Below are positions 8,147-15,391 of a DNA stretch of 43,426 nt, in pieces. Each line of letters begins with the position of its first letter. Position 1 is the stretch's first letter. The notes beneath the pieces are model-generated. The model made no database searches and was not told the DNA's origin. It worked only from the letters and a program-made list of their open reading frames with translations. Made by a program: the position numbers and the translations under genes. The DNA comes from Dehalococcoidia bacterium (GTDB lineage Bacteria; Chloroflexota; Dehalococcoidia; Lucifugimonadales; UBA3495): assembly GCA_022823505.1 (NCBI GenBank), contig JAJEIA010000043.1:1-43426 (forward strand), written 5' to 3'.

Positions 8147-8734
8147 ATGACCACTGTACAACCCGGAACCCGAATGACGCTGGCTGAGTACCGCGAGTTG
8201 GATGAATGTGATGGCGGCGTGTGGGAACTGGTGGATGGAGAGTTGTATCAAATGCCGCCGGCGACTGGTCAGCACCAGTTCCTCATGGACTTTTTGGTGA
8301 GAATGATCAATAACCTGATGGATGCCGTAATTCCGTCGCCTGGCTGGGCGTTTAGCAACCTCGGTCTGGCCCTGTCTGACCTGTACGCCCCGACACCCGA
8401 CGTCATCTATCTAAGGCAGGGGAACCTGCGTCTTATCAACGGCAGTTTTGTGGAGGGAATACCGGATTTGGTTGTGGAGATTTTGTCCTCCGACCGCAAC
8501 CGTGATTTGGTGACGAAGCGGGCCTGGTACGCCGGAGCCGGCATACCAGAGTACTGGATCATCGACCTGGCTAATGAAGAGATCATTGTCTTGGAGCTGA
8601 ACGGAACAGAATACGCTGAACACGCCTTTTCGCGCGGCGATACTCTCACCACGCAGACCATACCTGGGTTTGAACTCCCGTTGGAACAGATTTTTGGGCA
8701 TCCATCTCTCACCTCAATCCCATCCAATCGTTAG
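8147..8734 (+). CDS. Uma2-family PD-(D/E)XK nuclease-fold protein, copy 3
   Basis: The 195-residue protein is the common Uma2 type: MTLAEYRELDE at the N-terminus, a YELVDGEL-like segment, PTPDVIYL with the first acidic residue, PDLVVEILSSDR with the glutamate, and KRAWYAGAGIPEYWIID. It is distant from the tandem pair at 3077-4465 and so was acquired separately. The ATG at 8147 follows GGAGCGACCGAG. An ORF extension to 8111 overlaps a TAGAAT element that may be a promoter. It lies between cbiB and cobD in the same orientation, interrupting the B12 genes. Function is unknown. Confidence 0.9.
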   Translation: MTTVQPGTRMTLAEYRELDECDGGVWELVDGELYQMPPATGQHQFLMDFLVRMINNLMDAVIPSPGWAFSNLGLALSDLYAPTPDVIYLRQGNLRLINGSFVEGIPDLVVEILSSDRNRDLVTKRAWYAGAGIPEYWIIDLANEEIIVLELNGTEYAEHAFSRGDTLTTQTIPGFELPLEQIFGHPSLTSIPSNR

Positions 8735-8744
8735 CAGGAACGAG

Positions 8745-9884
8745 ATGCCCAAGGACCCACCTAACCCTGCACAACCAACGCGCCCCGTCCACGGCGGCAT
8801 CAAGGAGGCCGAGCTGCGGGAGTTGGGCCTGCGTCTTGAGGACTGCCTCGACTTCTCCGCCAGCGTCAGCCCGCTGGGTCCGCCGGAGGGCGTGGCCGAC
8901 GCCATCGCCGCCGTCGATCTCACCGCATATCCCGACCCCCACTGCCTGGCGCTCACCGAGGTCATTGCCGAGCATCACTCCGGCGAGGGCTTGAGCGCCG
9001 CCAACGTCATCGTCGGCAACGGCTCCACCGAGATCATCCACCTGCTCACCCGCGCCTGGATTGGTTCGCCACCGGCGGGATGCGCCCGGAGCGCCCTGCT
9101 GCTCACCCCCACCTACGGCGAGTACGACGGCGCCGTCCGCATCTCCGGGGGCGAAGTGACGACCCTCACCGCGACCCGGTGCAGCGAAGGATTCTCCTGG
9201 GACGCGGCTGCCGTCGCCGCTGCCATCGCCGACCAACGGCCCGCCCTGACCTTCGTCTGCAACCCCAACAACCCCACCGGCGTGCTGATGGCTCAGGAGC
9301 AATTGGCAGCCATCGCCGATGCTGCTGCCGACGCCGGCGGCCTCCTGGTCGTCGACGAGGCATACATCAACCTGTCGGAACGCCGCGAAGATGCCGACGT
9401 GATCGCGCTGGCCGCCCGGCATGGGTCCATAATCGCCCTGCGCTCCATGACCAAGGACTACGCGCTGACCGCCCTGCGCCTCGGTTACGCCGTCGCCAGC
9501 GCGCCGGTGATCGCCCGGCTGGCGGCCCTGCAACCCGACTGGAGCGTCAACGGCCTGGCCCAGGCGGCGGGCCTGGTAGCGATAGCGGACGACGCGTACC
9601 TCGAAAGGGCGCGGGAAGCGGTGGCGGCATCGCGCGACTGCGTGGTGGATCGCCTGACCGCTCTGGGCATCCGCTGCTACCCCACCGAGGCCAACTTCGT
9701 GCTGGCCCAGGTGGGCGACGCCGGCCGGCTGCGCGATGCGCTGGCCCGGCGCGGATTGTTCGTGCGGGACTGTACGTCATTCGGGCTGCCCGACTGCATC
9801 CGCATCGGCCTGCGCCCGGTGGAAGATTGCGAGAGGTTGGCCGACGCGATAGCCGACCTTTGGAGCGAAGAACCTCAGCGGTAA
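8745..9884 (+). CDS. cobD: Threonine-phosphate decarboxylase / HisC-like aminotransferase (CobD)
   Basis: This PLP-dependent fold type I enzyme (379 residues) opens with the CobD-like DFSASVSPLGPP motif, has VCNPNNPTGVL and VVDEAYINLS in the PLP domain, and RSMTKDYALTALRLGY with the Schiff-base lysine. It presumably makes aminopropanol phosphate from threonine phosphate for CbiB. Histidinol-phosphate aminotransferase is the close alternative, but position between cbiB and cobC favours CobD. The ATG at 8745 follows AGGAACGAG. The longer frame from 8670 runs back through the end of the Uma2 gene. Confidence 0.9.
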   Translation: MPKDPPNPAQPTRPVHGGIKEAELRELGLRLEDCLDFSASVSPLGPPEGVADAIAAVDLTAYPDPHCLALTEVIAEHHSGEGLSAANVIVGNGSTEIIHLLTRAWIGSPPAGCARSALLLTPTYGEYDGAVRISGGEVTTLTATRCSEGFSWDAAAVAAAIADQRPALTFVCNPNNPTGVLMAQEQLAAIADAAADAGGLLVVDEAYINLSERREDADVIALAARHGSIIALRSMTKDYALTALRLGYAVASAPVIARLAALQPDWSVNGLAQAAGLVAIADDAYLERAREAVAASRDCVVDRLTALGIRCYPTEANFVLAQVGDAGRLRDALARRGLFVRDCTSFGLPDCIRIGLRPVEDCERLADAIADLWSEEPQR

Positions 9885-9893
9885 GGGAGCGAC

Positions 9894-10523
9894 ATGGGCA
9901 TCATCTACATCACCAGGCACGGCGAGACCGAGTGGAACGCCGAGGGACGCATCCAGGGCCATACCGACGTGCCTCTGTCCGAGCGGGGCCGGGAGCAGGC
10001 GCAGATGCTGGCCCGCCGCCTCGCCTCGGTGCAAATCGACGCCGCCTACTCCTCCGACCTGGCCCGAGCCGCCGAGACCGCGCGAACTGCCCTGGGCGAG
10101 CGCGACCTGTCCATTACCTTCACCCAGGAATTGCGCGAGTACAGCAAGGGCGTGTTCGAGGGCCTCACCGAGGCTGAGTACCGCGAGGCCTACCCCGACC
10201 TTTACGAGCCCTCGATGGAGAACAACCTGGACTTTGCGCCGCCCAACGGCGAGACCATCCGCGACACCAGCGTCCGCCTGGCCCGCATCGTGCAACGGGT
10301 CAAGCACGACCACATGGACGAGAACGTCCTCTTAGTGGGCCACGGCGGCAGCCTCCGCGCCGGCATCGTCTCCCTGCTGGAGTTACCCCTGGAGGCCAAC
10401 TGGAAGTTCGCGATGCACAACTGTTCCCTCACCGTCATCTACACCTATCCCGACAACTGCGTCATGCACCTGTACAACGACACGTCCCACATCACCGGCG
10501 TGGTGCGCATGTGGGACCAGTAA
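9894..10523 (+). CDS. cobC: Histidine-phosphatase family protein, probable alpha-ribazole phosphatase
   Basis: The 209-residue protein has the phosphoglycerate-mutase-type signature TRHGETEWN with catalytic His9, the SSDLARAAETA segment, and a second histidine in LLVGHGGSLRA. It follows cobD by nine nucleotides with an AAGGGAGCGAC ribosome binding site. In this operon the natural role is dephosphorylation of alpha-ribazole phosphate or of adenosylcobalamin phosphate. By sequence alone it could also be a general phosphatase of the family. It is the last recognisable B12 gene. I see no strong terminator after it. Confidence 0.88.
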   Translation: MGIIYITRHGETEWNAEGRIQGHTDVPLSERGREQAQMLARRLASVQIDAAYSSDLARAAETARTALGERDLSITFTQELREYSKGVFEGLTEAEYREAYPDLYEPSMENNLDFAPPNGETIRDTSVRLARIVQRVKHDHMDENVLLVGHGGSLRAGIVSLLELPLEANWKFAMHNCSLTVIYTYPDNCVMHLYNDTSHITGVVRMWDQ

Positions 10524-10604
10524 AGGCTATAGAACTGTATAATCCAAACCTAAGGACTGGATGGCAACAGGCTGCCTGTGGTCCCGAAACCGGGAGAGTG
10601 CGAC

Positions 10605-10961
10605 ATGATTGACCATGCTCATTTGGGCGATGGATACGAGATGGTATCCGTGCCGGTCACGCCGAGCTTGGCGTTAGAGTTACGCACCCGCGCCGGCGCG
10701 GTTGGGCTGGATGTCACCGAGCTCATCCAGGATCTTTTCATCCGAGCGCTTCGCTCTGAGCCGGCGCGCTCGTGCCCCATTTTCACCGTTCCCGATGATG
10801 CCGCCCCTGACTTTGTCGCCGATGGATTCCGGGTGGTCGAGCGCCGCAACGGCGAGACTACCCTCTGCCCTTTTGACGGCCTGTCGTTCGATGACGCGAT
10901 ATCCGAGTTTCGTGCCGCCAATCTCACCGACGAGGAGATCCTCAAGGTTACTCGTTCGTGA
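10605..10961 (+). CDS. Antitoxin of a PIN-domain toxin-antitoxin pair (putative)
   Basis: This 118-residue acidic protein has an N-terminal beta strand plus two helices (MVSVPVTPSLALELRTRAG, LDVTELIQDLFIRAL), as in ribbon-helix-helix DNA-binding antitoxins. A C-terminal segment would wrap the toxin. A TATAAT at 10538-10543 could be its promoter. The ATG follows GGGAGAGTGCGAC. Its stop overlaps the GTG of the PIN gene by four bases, the usual coupling of antitoxin and toxin. The assignment rests mostly on this context. Repression of its own promoter would be expected. Confidence 0.75.
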   Translation: MIDHAHLGDGYEMVSVPVTPSLALELRTRAGAVGLDVTELIQDLFIRALRSEPARSCPIFTVPDDAAPDFVADGFRVVERRNGETTLCPFDGLSFDDAISEFRAANLTDEEILKVTRS

Positions 10962-11371
10962 GCGTCCCACGGATCGTTATGGATACGAGCGCGCTTCTGA
11001 CCCAGGCCAGGTCAGGCATTACCGACAGCAGTCTTTGGGACGCTATGAGGAATGGCCGTGTGGTCCCTTTGGTGTCTCGGGTTACCTACGAAGAGTTTCG
11101 GGAAAAACTGGGCGATCCCCGGTTCGGCATTTCACCCGCCGCCCGCGAGACCATCCTGGCCGAGTACCTAAGCCATGCGGAGTACACCCGTGACGTTCCT
11201 GACTCGGGCGACACGAAATGCCGGGATGAAAAAGACAAGCCCTTCGTGGATCTGGCCTTGGCCAAGGAGGCCGACGCCATCGTGAGCGCGGACTACGACT
11301 TGCTGGATTGCAACGGTTTGTGGGACGTTCCTGTGCTGAACGTGACGGAGTTCACACAGCGCTTCGCGTGA
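10958..11371 (+). CDS. PIN-domain toxin (COG1569-like)
   Basis: The 137-residue protein begins IVMDTSALL with the first PIN aspartate, has an EEF acidic segment near residue 47, and the CRDEKDKPFVDLALAKEADAIV run followed by SADYDLL. These are typical of the 'putative toxin component, PIN family' group. PIN toxins are Mg-dependent RNases that usually cut tRNA or rRNA. It starts with GTG overlapping the antitoxin stop. The acidic residues for metal binding look intact, so it may be active. It ends 23 bp before the convergent aminotransferase gene. Confidence 0.85.
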   Translation: MSVPRIVMDTSALLTQARSGITDSSLWDAMRNGRVVPLVSRVTYEEFREKLGDPRFGISPAARETILAEYLSHAEYTRDVPDSGDTKCRDEKDKPFVDLALAKEADAIVSADYDLLDCNGLWDVPVLNVTEFTQRFA

Positions 11372-11393
11372 CCACAGCTTCGTCCCACGGACG

Positions 11394-12698
11394 CTACGTC
11401 ACCGCCCCAATCGCCGCGTCCAGTATCTCCGCCGCCAGGTCCATCTGGGCCTCCGTGGTGGTGAAGGGCGGCACGAAGCGCAGTACCGACCCCTGCCGGC
11501 GGATGCTCACGATCAGGCCGTTGTCCAGCAGCATCCGGCCGATGCGCTGGCCCTGCTCGTAGGCCGGCTCACGGGTCTCCCGGTCGGTGACGAACTCGAT
11601 ACCCTGGAGCAGGCCCCGACCGCGCACGTCGCCGATCAACTCGTGCCGTTCCTGCAGGCGCAGCAGGTGACCCTGCCAGTACCGGCCGATGCGGTCGGCT
11701 ACGTCCACCAGGTTCTCCTCCAGGATGATGTCCAGGCTGGCGATGGCGGCGTTGCAGGTCAGCGGGTCGTTGGAGTGAGAGTGGGCCACCACCAGGCCGG
11801 TGTCCACCGCGTTCACCTCGATCTCGTCGGTGGTGATCGTCGCGCTGATGGCGATGCCGCCGCCGAAGTGCTTCGAGATGGTGAAGATGTCCGGCACCAC
11901 CCCCTCGTACTCCGAGGCCCACATCGTGCCCAGCTTGGCCAGCCCGGTCTGCGCTTCGTCCAGGATCAACAGCATCCCCCGCCGCTCGCAGCGCAGCTTG
12001 AGCTCCCGCAGCCAGCCCGGGGGAGGCTCGATGACCCCGCCGGCGCTGAACAACGGCTCGGTGATGACGGCGGCCATGCGCCCGTCGGCCTGCGCGTCCA
12101 ATAGTTCGAAGCTGGTATCCAGGCAGGTGTAGTCACATGCGTCCCGGTCCTTGCAGAAGGCGCAGCGGTAGCGGTACGGCGCCATGATGGGGTAGTTGCC
12201 CGGCGCATAGGGCCCGTAGCCGCCGTGCCAGCCGGAGAAGGTCACCGCCCGCGCCGCGTCGCTCATGCCGTGGAAGCTGACCACCGGGCTCGCCACCTCG
12301 TAGCCGCCGGTATAGCGCTTGGCGATGGCCATGGCCGCCTCGTTGGAGTCGCTGCCCGAGCCGGAGAACAGGCTGCGGTTCATGCCCTCCGGCGTGATCT
12401 CCGCCAACCGGCTGGCCAGGATGATCTCCCGGTCGTTGAGGATGGTCATGTGGCTGTGGATCAGCGACTCCGCGCTCTCCTGCAGCGCCTGCACGATGCC
12501 CGGGTGATTGTGCCCCAGCGCGGCGCACATCTGGCCGGAGTTGAAGTCGAGATACTCCTTGCCGTTGATGTCGCGCACCACCGAGCCGCGACCCCAAACG
12601 AAAATCGGGCCGGTGACGCCGCTGCGGTCCATGCGGCTGCGGAAGCTGTACCTCCGCGCCAGTTCCAGCAGTTCCTCTTCCGAATAGTTATCGGGCAC
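11394..12698 (-). CDS. Class III PLP-dependent aminotransferase / dialkylglycine-decarboxylase-like
   Basis: The 434-residue protein is a class III aminotransferase. It has GKEYLDFNSGQMCAALGHNHP near residue 46, LFSGSGSDSNEAAMAIAK, LILDEAQTGLAKLG, and FTISKHFGGG with the PLP lysine. The YRYRCAFCKDRDACDYTC cysteine cluster occurs in some members of this group. 2,2-Dialkylglycine decarboxylase and alanine-glyoxylate-type enzymes are the closest types I can name, and the substrate is not deducible. It starts at GTG with CTGGAGGCCCACC upstream and has a good promoter at 12730-12757. It stands alone between an inward-facing toxin gene and an AbrB gene. Confidence 0.88.
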   Translation of the reverse strand: MPDNYSEEELLELARRYSFRSRMDRSGVTGPIFVWGRGSVVRDINGKEYLDFNSGQMCAALGHNHPGIVQALQESAESLIHSHMTILNDREIILASRLAEITPEGMNRSLFSGSGSDSNEAAMAIAKRYTGGYEVASPVVSFHGMSDAARAVTFSGWHGGYGPYAPGNYPIMAPYRYRCAFCKDRDACDYTCLDTSFELLDAQADGRMAAVITEPLFSAGGVIEPPPGWLRELKLRCERRGMLLILDEAQTGLAKLGTMWASEYEGVVPDIFTISKHFGGGIAISATITTDEIEVNAVDTGLVVAHSHSNDPLTCNAAIASLDIILEENLVDVADRIGRYWQGHLLRLQERHELIGDVRGRGLLQGIEFVTDRETREPAYEQGQRIGRMLLDNGLIVSIRRQGSVLRFVPPFTTTEAQMDLAAEILDAAIGAVT

Positions 12699-12729
12699 GG
12701 TGGGCCTCCAGAGTTAGCGGGTACGCGCC

Positions 12730-12757
12730 ATTCTAGTGCGGGCGGTAGCCGTGTCAA
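12730..12757 (-). promoter_or_regulatory. Sigma70-type promoter for the class III aminotransferase
   Basis: On the minus strand TTGACA (12757-12752) and TAGAAT (12735-12730) are separated by 16 bp, a close match to the vegetative consensus. The start codon at 12698 lies about 30 nt downstream with GGAGG between them, giving a short conventional leader. Confidence 0.65.
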
Positions 12758-12788
12758 ATGGCGCACCCGACCCACGCGTGCCCCGTTT

Positions 12789-12879
12789 GTCATCGCGAGG
12801 AGTGTAGCGACATGGCGATCTCGCTGCTGGAACGTCGGCTCAAGCGACAGCGAGATTGCTGCGCTTCGCTCGCGACGAC
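12789..12879. repeat. Dispersed inverted repeat, family B (paired arms)
   Basis: Arms beginning GTCATCGCGAG (12789) and ending CTCGCGACGAC (12879) are imperfect reverse complements ending in an AATCTCGCT/AGCGAGATT-type inner edge. Related single arms are at 31311-31340 and 39263-39294, with a possible fragment near 20012-20037. The sequence resembles the GTCATCGCGAG...GGCAATCTC intergenic elements seen in many environmental genomes. It fills most of the 12699-12965 gap. Confidence 0.65.
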
Positions 12880-12965
12880 TGACCGAGTGAAGTGGGTGCG
12901 CGTCGGCTTCCGGCGGTCATTGACAACACGCCTTGCCCGGATCAGCATGTAGGTGAGGCAGCGCC

Positions 12966-13268
12966 ATGATCGTAAAAATCGATGACAACTTGCAGGTCAC
13001 CATTCCAGCACAGGTGCTCGATGCCATGGGCGCAAAACCCGGCGACCTACTGGAAATCACCGAAGGTCCGGACGGCTTCATCCTGCGTCCCAGGCGCATC
13101 GACCATTCGCGTCTGGGCACCCTGCGGGACAAGATCGCGCCGGGGACGCCGCCGTTAGACATCCGGAAGTTCCGCGAACGACGTGCCGGCCGGCACCGGT
13201 CGGATGACGCTTCCAAACTCCGCTGGCCACAGTCACGACAATGTCCATCAATGGGGGACAAGAGTTGA
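12966..13268 (+). CDS. AbrB/SpoVT-type antitoxin-like DNA-binding protein, apparently orphan
   Basis: Residues 1-47 form the swapped-hairpin AbrB domain (KIDDNLQVTIPAQVLDAMG, GDLLEIT, GFILRPR). The next part, LRDKIAPGTPPLDIRKFRERR, resembles the toxin-binding tail of VapB-type antitoxins. After about residue 74 the sequence looks unlike the family, and the stop overlaps the next ORF, so the natural C-terminus may have been lost in a rearrangement. No PIN or MazF-like toxin follows. It may now act as a stand-alone regulator, as a remnant of a toxin-antitoxin pair, or as partner of the unknown protein downstream. Confidence 0.8.
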   Translation: MIVKIDDNLQVTIPAQVLDAMGAKPGDLLEITEGPDGFILRPRRIDHSRLGTLRDKIAPGTPPLDIRKFRERRAGRHRSDDASKLRWPQSRQCPSMGDKS

Positions 13269-14020
13269 ACGATCCGCACGTTGAAGCGTTGGTTTATGTT
13301 GTGAACCACGACAAATCGGTCAGCTACCAAAATGCGAAACCGTGGGAAGACGAATACCCAAAATTTCGCGTCAAGGTGAAAGATGGCCGGGTCCGTTTCG
13401 AAATGAAGGGCCATTATTTGACACTCCAAGAAGCCCAGGACGCGACGAAACCTTTCATTAGCAAATGGGAGTTTGCGTCGGCGCTTGAGCTGGGACCTGG
13501 AGCGTTCAGGTTGGTCTATAGCCACGATGAATCTACGCTCCGCCAACAGCCTCCAGGGCAATCACTGGGAAGCATCAATTTCAACACGCTCGTCGAAACC
13601 GCTTTCTACCAATATCCTGTCCCGCCGTCCGAAGCCGCGATGGACGTACACGACCCTGATGTACAGACCATGCTCCATCGATACACTGGCTACCGTCAAG
13701 GACATGAGCCCTTAACGAGTATGGCTTATTTCTGTTGCGATGTGTTCACGAAACGATTGAGTCGTGGGAGCCAGGATGCCGCTGAAAAGCATAAAATCAG
13801 CCATAAGCTGATCAAATACGTCAACAATCTGGCTTCAAACAAAGGTGGAGCTCAGGCACGGCACGCCCATGCAGTTGAGCGCGATCTGACTGCTGATGAA
13901 GTACGAAAGCTTGAAAAAGCGGTAGTCGCCATGATCATCCGCGCTGCCAAGGTTGCCGCAGACCCGAACCAGCACATGCCGGAGATCAATCTGGGCAATG
14001 TACTGGAAATTTCGCCCTGA
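13241..14020 (+). CDS. Unknown protein with a helical, HEPN-like C-terminal half
   Basis: The 259-residue product matches no family I can name. Residues about 1-125 are mixed strand and helix (KFRVKVKDGRVRFEMKGHYL). Residues about 140-259 are helical, with SMAYFCCDVF, ISHKLIKYVNNLASNKGGAQAR and LEKAVVAMIIRAAK, reminiscent of helical bundles in HEPN/Apea-type defence proteins, but without a clear RxxxxH site. The ATG at 13241 overlaps the AbrB gene. A TTG at 13265 behind GGGGGACAAGAG is a good alternative start. Base composition is lower in GC than the neighbouring aminotransferase, suggesting acquisition. Confidence 0.7.
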   Translation: MSINGGQELNDPHVEALVYVVNHDKSVSYQNAKPWEDEYPKFRVKVKDGRVRFEMKGHYLTLQEAQDATKPFISKWEFASALELGPGAFRLVYSHDESTLRQQPPGQSLGSINFNTLVETAFYQYPVPPSEAAMDVHDPDVQTMLHRYTGYRQGHEPLTSMAYFCCDVFTKRLSRGSQDAAEKHKISHKLIKYVNNLASNKGGAQARHAHAVERDLTADEVRKLEKAVVAMIIRAAKVAADPNQHMPEINLGNVLEISP

Positions 14021-14063
14021 TGCGTGAACAATAGCATCCACCCAACCAAGGAGCCCCACCACC

Positions 14064-14486
14064 ATGTCCACCGCCCCCGTTTACACCTACACCTATGACC
14101 ACATCCACGTCCGCACCAAGGACCCTGAGGGCATGGCCGGCTTCTTCGAGACCATGTTCGGCGCCAAGGTGCTGCGCCTCACCCAGAGCGACGGCGTGCC
14201 CCGCGTCGACCTGGACGTGAACGGCCTGGCCATCTTCATCGCCTCCGTCCCGCCCGAGGAGCACATCGACCTCAGCCCCCGGGATCCGCACCTGGGGCTG
14301 GACCACTTCGGCTTCCGCGTCGACGACATCGACGGCGCGGTGGAGGATCTGCGCAGCAAGGGCGCGGAGATCTACGTGGAGCCGCGCACCATCCGCCCCG
14401 GCGTCCGCATCGCCTTCGTCCGCGGCCCCGACGACGTGCGCATCGAGATCCTCCAGCGCGACGGCTCGGGATTGATGGAGGAGTAG
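14064..14486 (+). CDS. VOC-superfamily (glyoxalase/bleomycin-resistance-like) protein
   Basis: The 140-residue protein has the paired beta-alpha-beta-beta-beta pattern of VOC proteins. YDHIHVRTKDPEGMAGFFETMFG opens the first module, LDHFGFRVDDIDGAVEDLRSKG the second, and the closing strand reads RIEILQR. Histidines and the terminal glutamate that bind metal are in their usual places (DHIHV, LDHFGF, RIEIL), so a metal-dependent lyase, isomerase or dioxygenase is plausible. The substrate is unknown. The ATG follows AAGGAG. It is monocistronic, with high-GC codon use like the chromosomal core. Confidence 0.88.
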   Translation: MSTAPVYTYTYDHIHVRTKDPEGMAGFFETMFGAKVLRLTQSDGVPRVDLDVNGLAIFIASVPPEEHIDLSPRDPHLGLDHFGFRVDDIDGAVEDLRSKGAEIYVEPRTIRPGVRIAFVRGPDDVRIEILQRDGSGLMEE

Positions 14487-14537
14487 AAACTCAGGGGAAT
14501 TTCAGTGCCGGCCGGTGCGTGCTGCCACAGCACATCA

Positions 14538-14939
14538 TCAATCCGCCCTTGCCGGCATCATAGGGTTGGCATTCAGTGCGGCAACCAGGTCTTCGGTTGC
14601 GTTTGCTGCTACGACCAGTAGGAGACCGACGATCACCAGTAACAACCCGTGGAAGACATGCCGCACCGCCTGTCTGCGATGGGTACCCCTGCGAGCTAGT
14701 TCGATCTCGGTGGCGAACATTGCTTCCTCGGCGTGCCTTATCTGTGTCACGTAGATGCCCGCCACGAACAGGACCCCCATCAACCTCCACCAAACCCACG
14801 CGAAGTTTTCGATGTCGACGGCGGATGTCGCCAAATCCGCCAGGTTTGCGGAGAAAAACGCTGTGCCGACCGCAGCCGATGTTATAGCTACTATCCCCAG
14901 GCATATGGTTACCCAGAAGTTATCCCAATCGAAGGCCAT
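14538..14939 (-). CDS. Small membrane protein, function unknown
   Basis: The 133-residue protein has three hydrophobic segments, around residues 11-31 (ICLGIVAITSAAVGTAFF), 48-66 (WWRLMGVLFVAGIYV) and 98-118 (LLLVIVGLLLVV). Between the last two is a charged loop with AEEAMFATEIELARRG. I chose the ATG at 14939 because GGCGGGGAG lies five bases upstream. The frame extends seven codons further without a better site. It has no recognisable domain. Another small membrane gene lies about 60 bp upstream on the same strand, and the two may form a transcription unit. Confidence 0.7.
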   Translation of the reverse strand: MAFDWDNFWVTICLGIVAITSAAVGTAFFSANLADLATSAVDIENFAWVWWRLMGVLFVAGIYVTQIRHAEEAMFATEIELARRGTHRRQAVRHVFHGLLLVIVGLLLVVAANATEDLVAALNANPMMPARAD

Positions 14940-15000
14940 TCGAACTCCCCGCCAATGCAAAACATCGGTTCTCTACCGAGCATTTTAATCGCGGTACGAT

Positions 15001-15276
15001 CTAGTTTCGCTGAATCCACCAGCTATATGCGGCGTAAACGATCATTGGGAGCACCAATACGGTCACCGGTGCAACTAGCCGCAGAGCAACGCGCGGTATC
15101 ATGTCAGCCTCGGTCCACAAATTATGGCTTTGCACCCACATTGCCACTGCCATGAGACCGCAAAACGCCACAAACGTTATGATCCAAATCGGCTGCTCCT
15201 TCCAGATACCGTTGGTGAGATAGTGCCAAAAGTCTTTCCCTTTGCTGGGCTTTTGTTTGCCTGGTGCGCTGGCCAA
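15001..15276 (-). CDS. Small two-helix membrane protein, function unknown
   Basis: The 91-residue product has a lysine-rich cytoplasmic start (KQKPSKGKDFWHYL) and two hydrophobic helices, about residues 31-49 and 66-87, ending in a short basic tail. The start is a TTG at 15276 preceded by a perfect GGAGGT with six-base spacing, which makes translation credible despite the unusual codon. It lies directly upstream of the other small membrane gene (14538-14939). I recognise no family. Lower GC than neighbouring genes suggests an accessory origin. Confidence 0.65.
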   Translation of the reverse strand: MASAPGKQKPSKGKDFWHYLTNGIWKEQPIWIITFVAFCGLMAVAMWVQSHNLWTEADMIPRVALRLVAPVTVLVLPMIVYAAYSWWIQRN

Positions 15277-15391
15277 AGTTGCACCTCCGGTTCTGATGTA
15301 TCAAGCAACGGCATTGTAACACGAGCAACATGCAATGTTGCTCTCCAGATGATGGCTTTCGAGCCGTGAACTTGTAATCGGAGAACCCACC

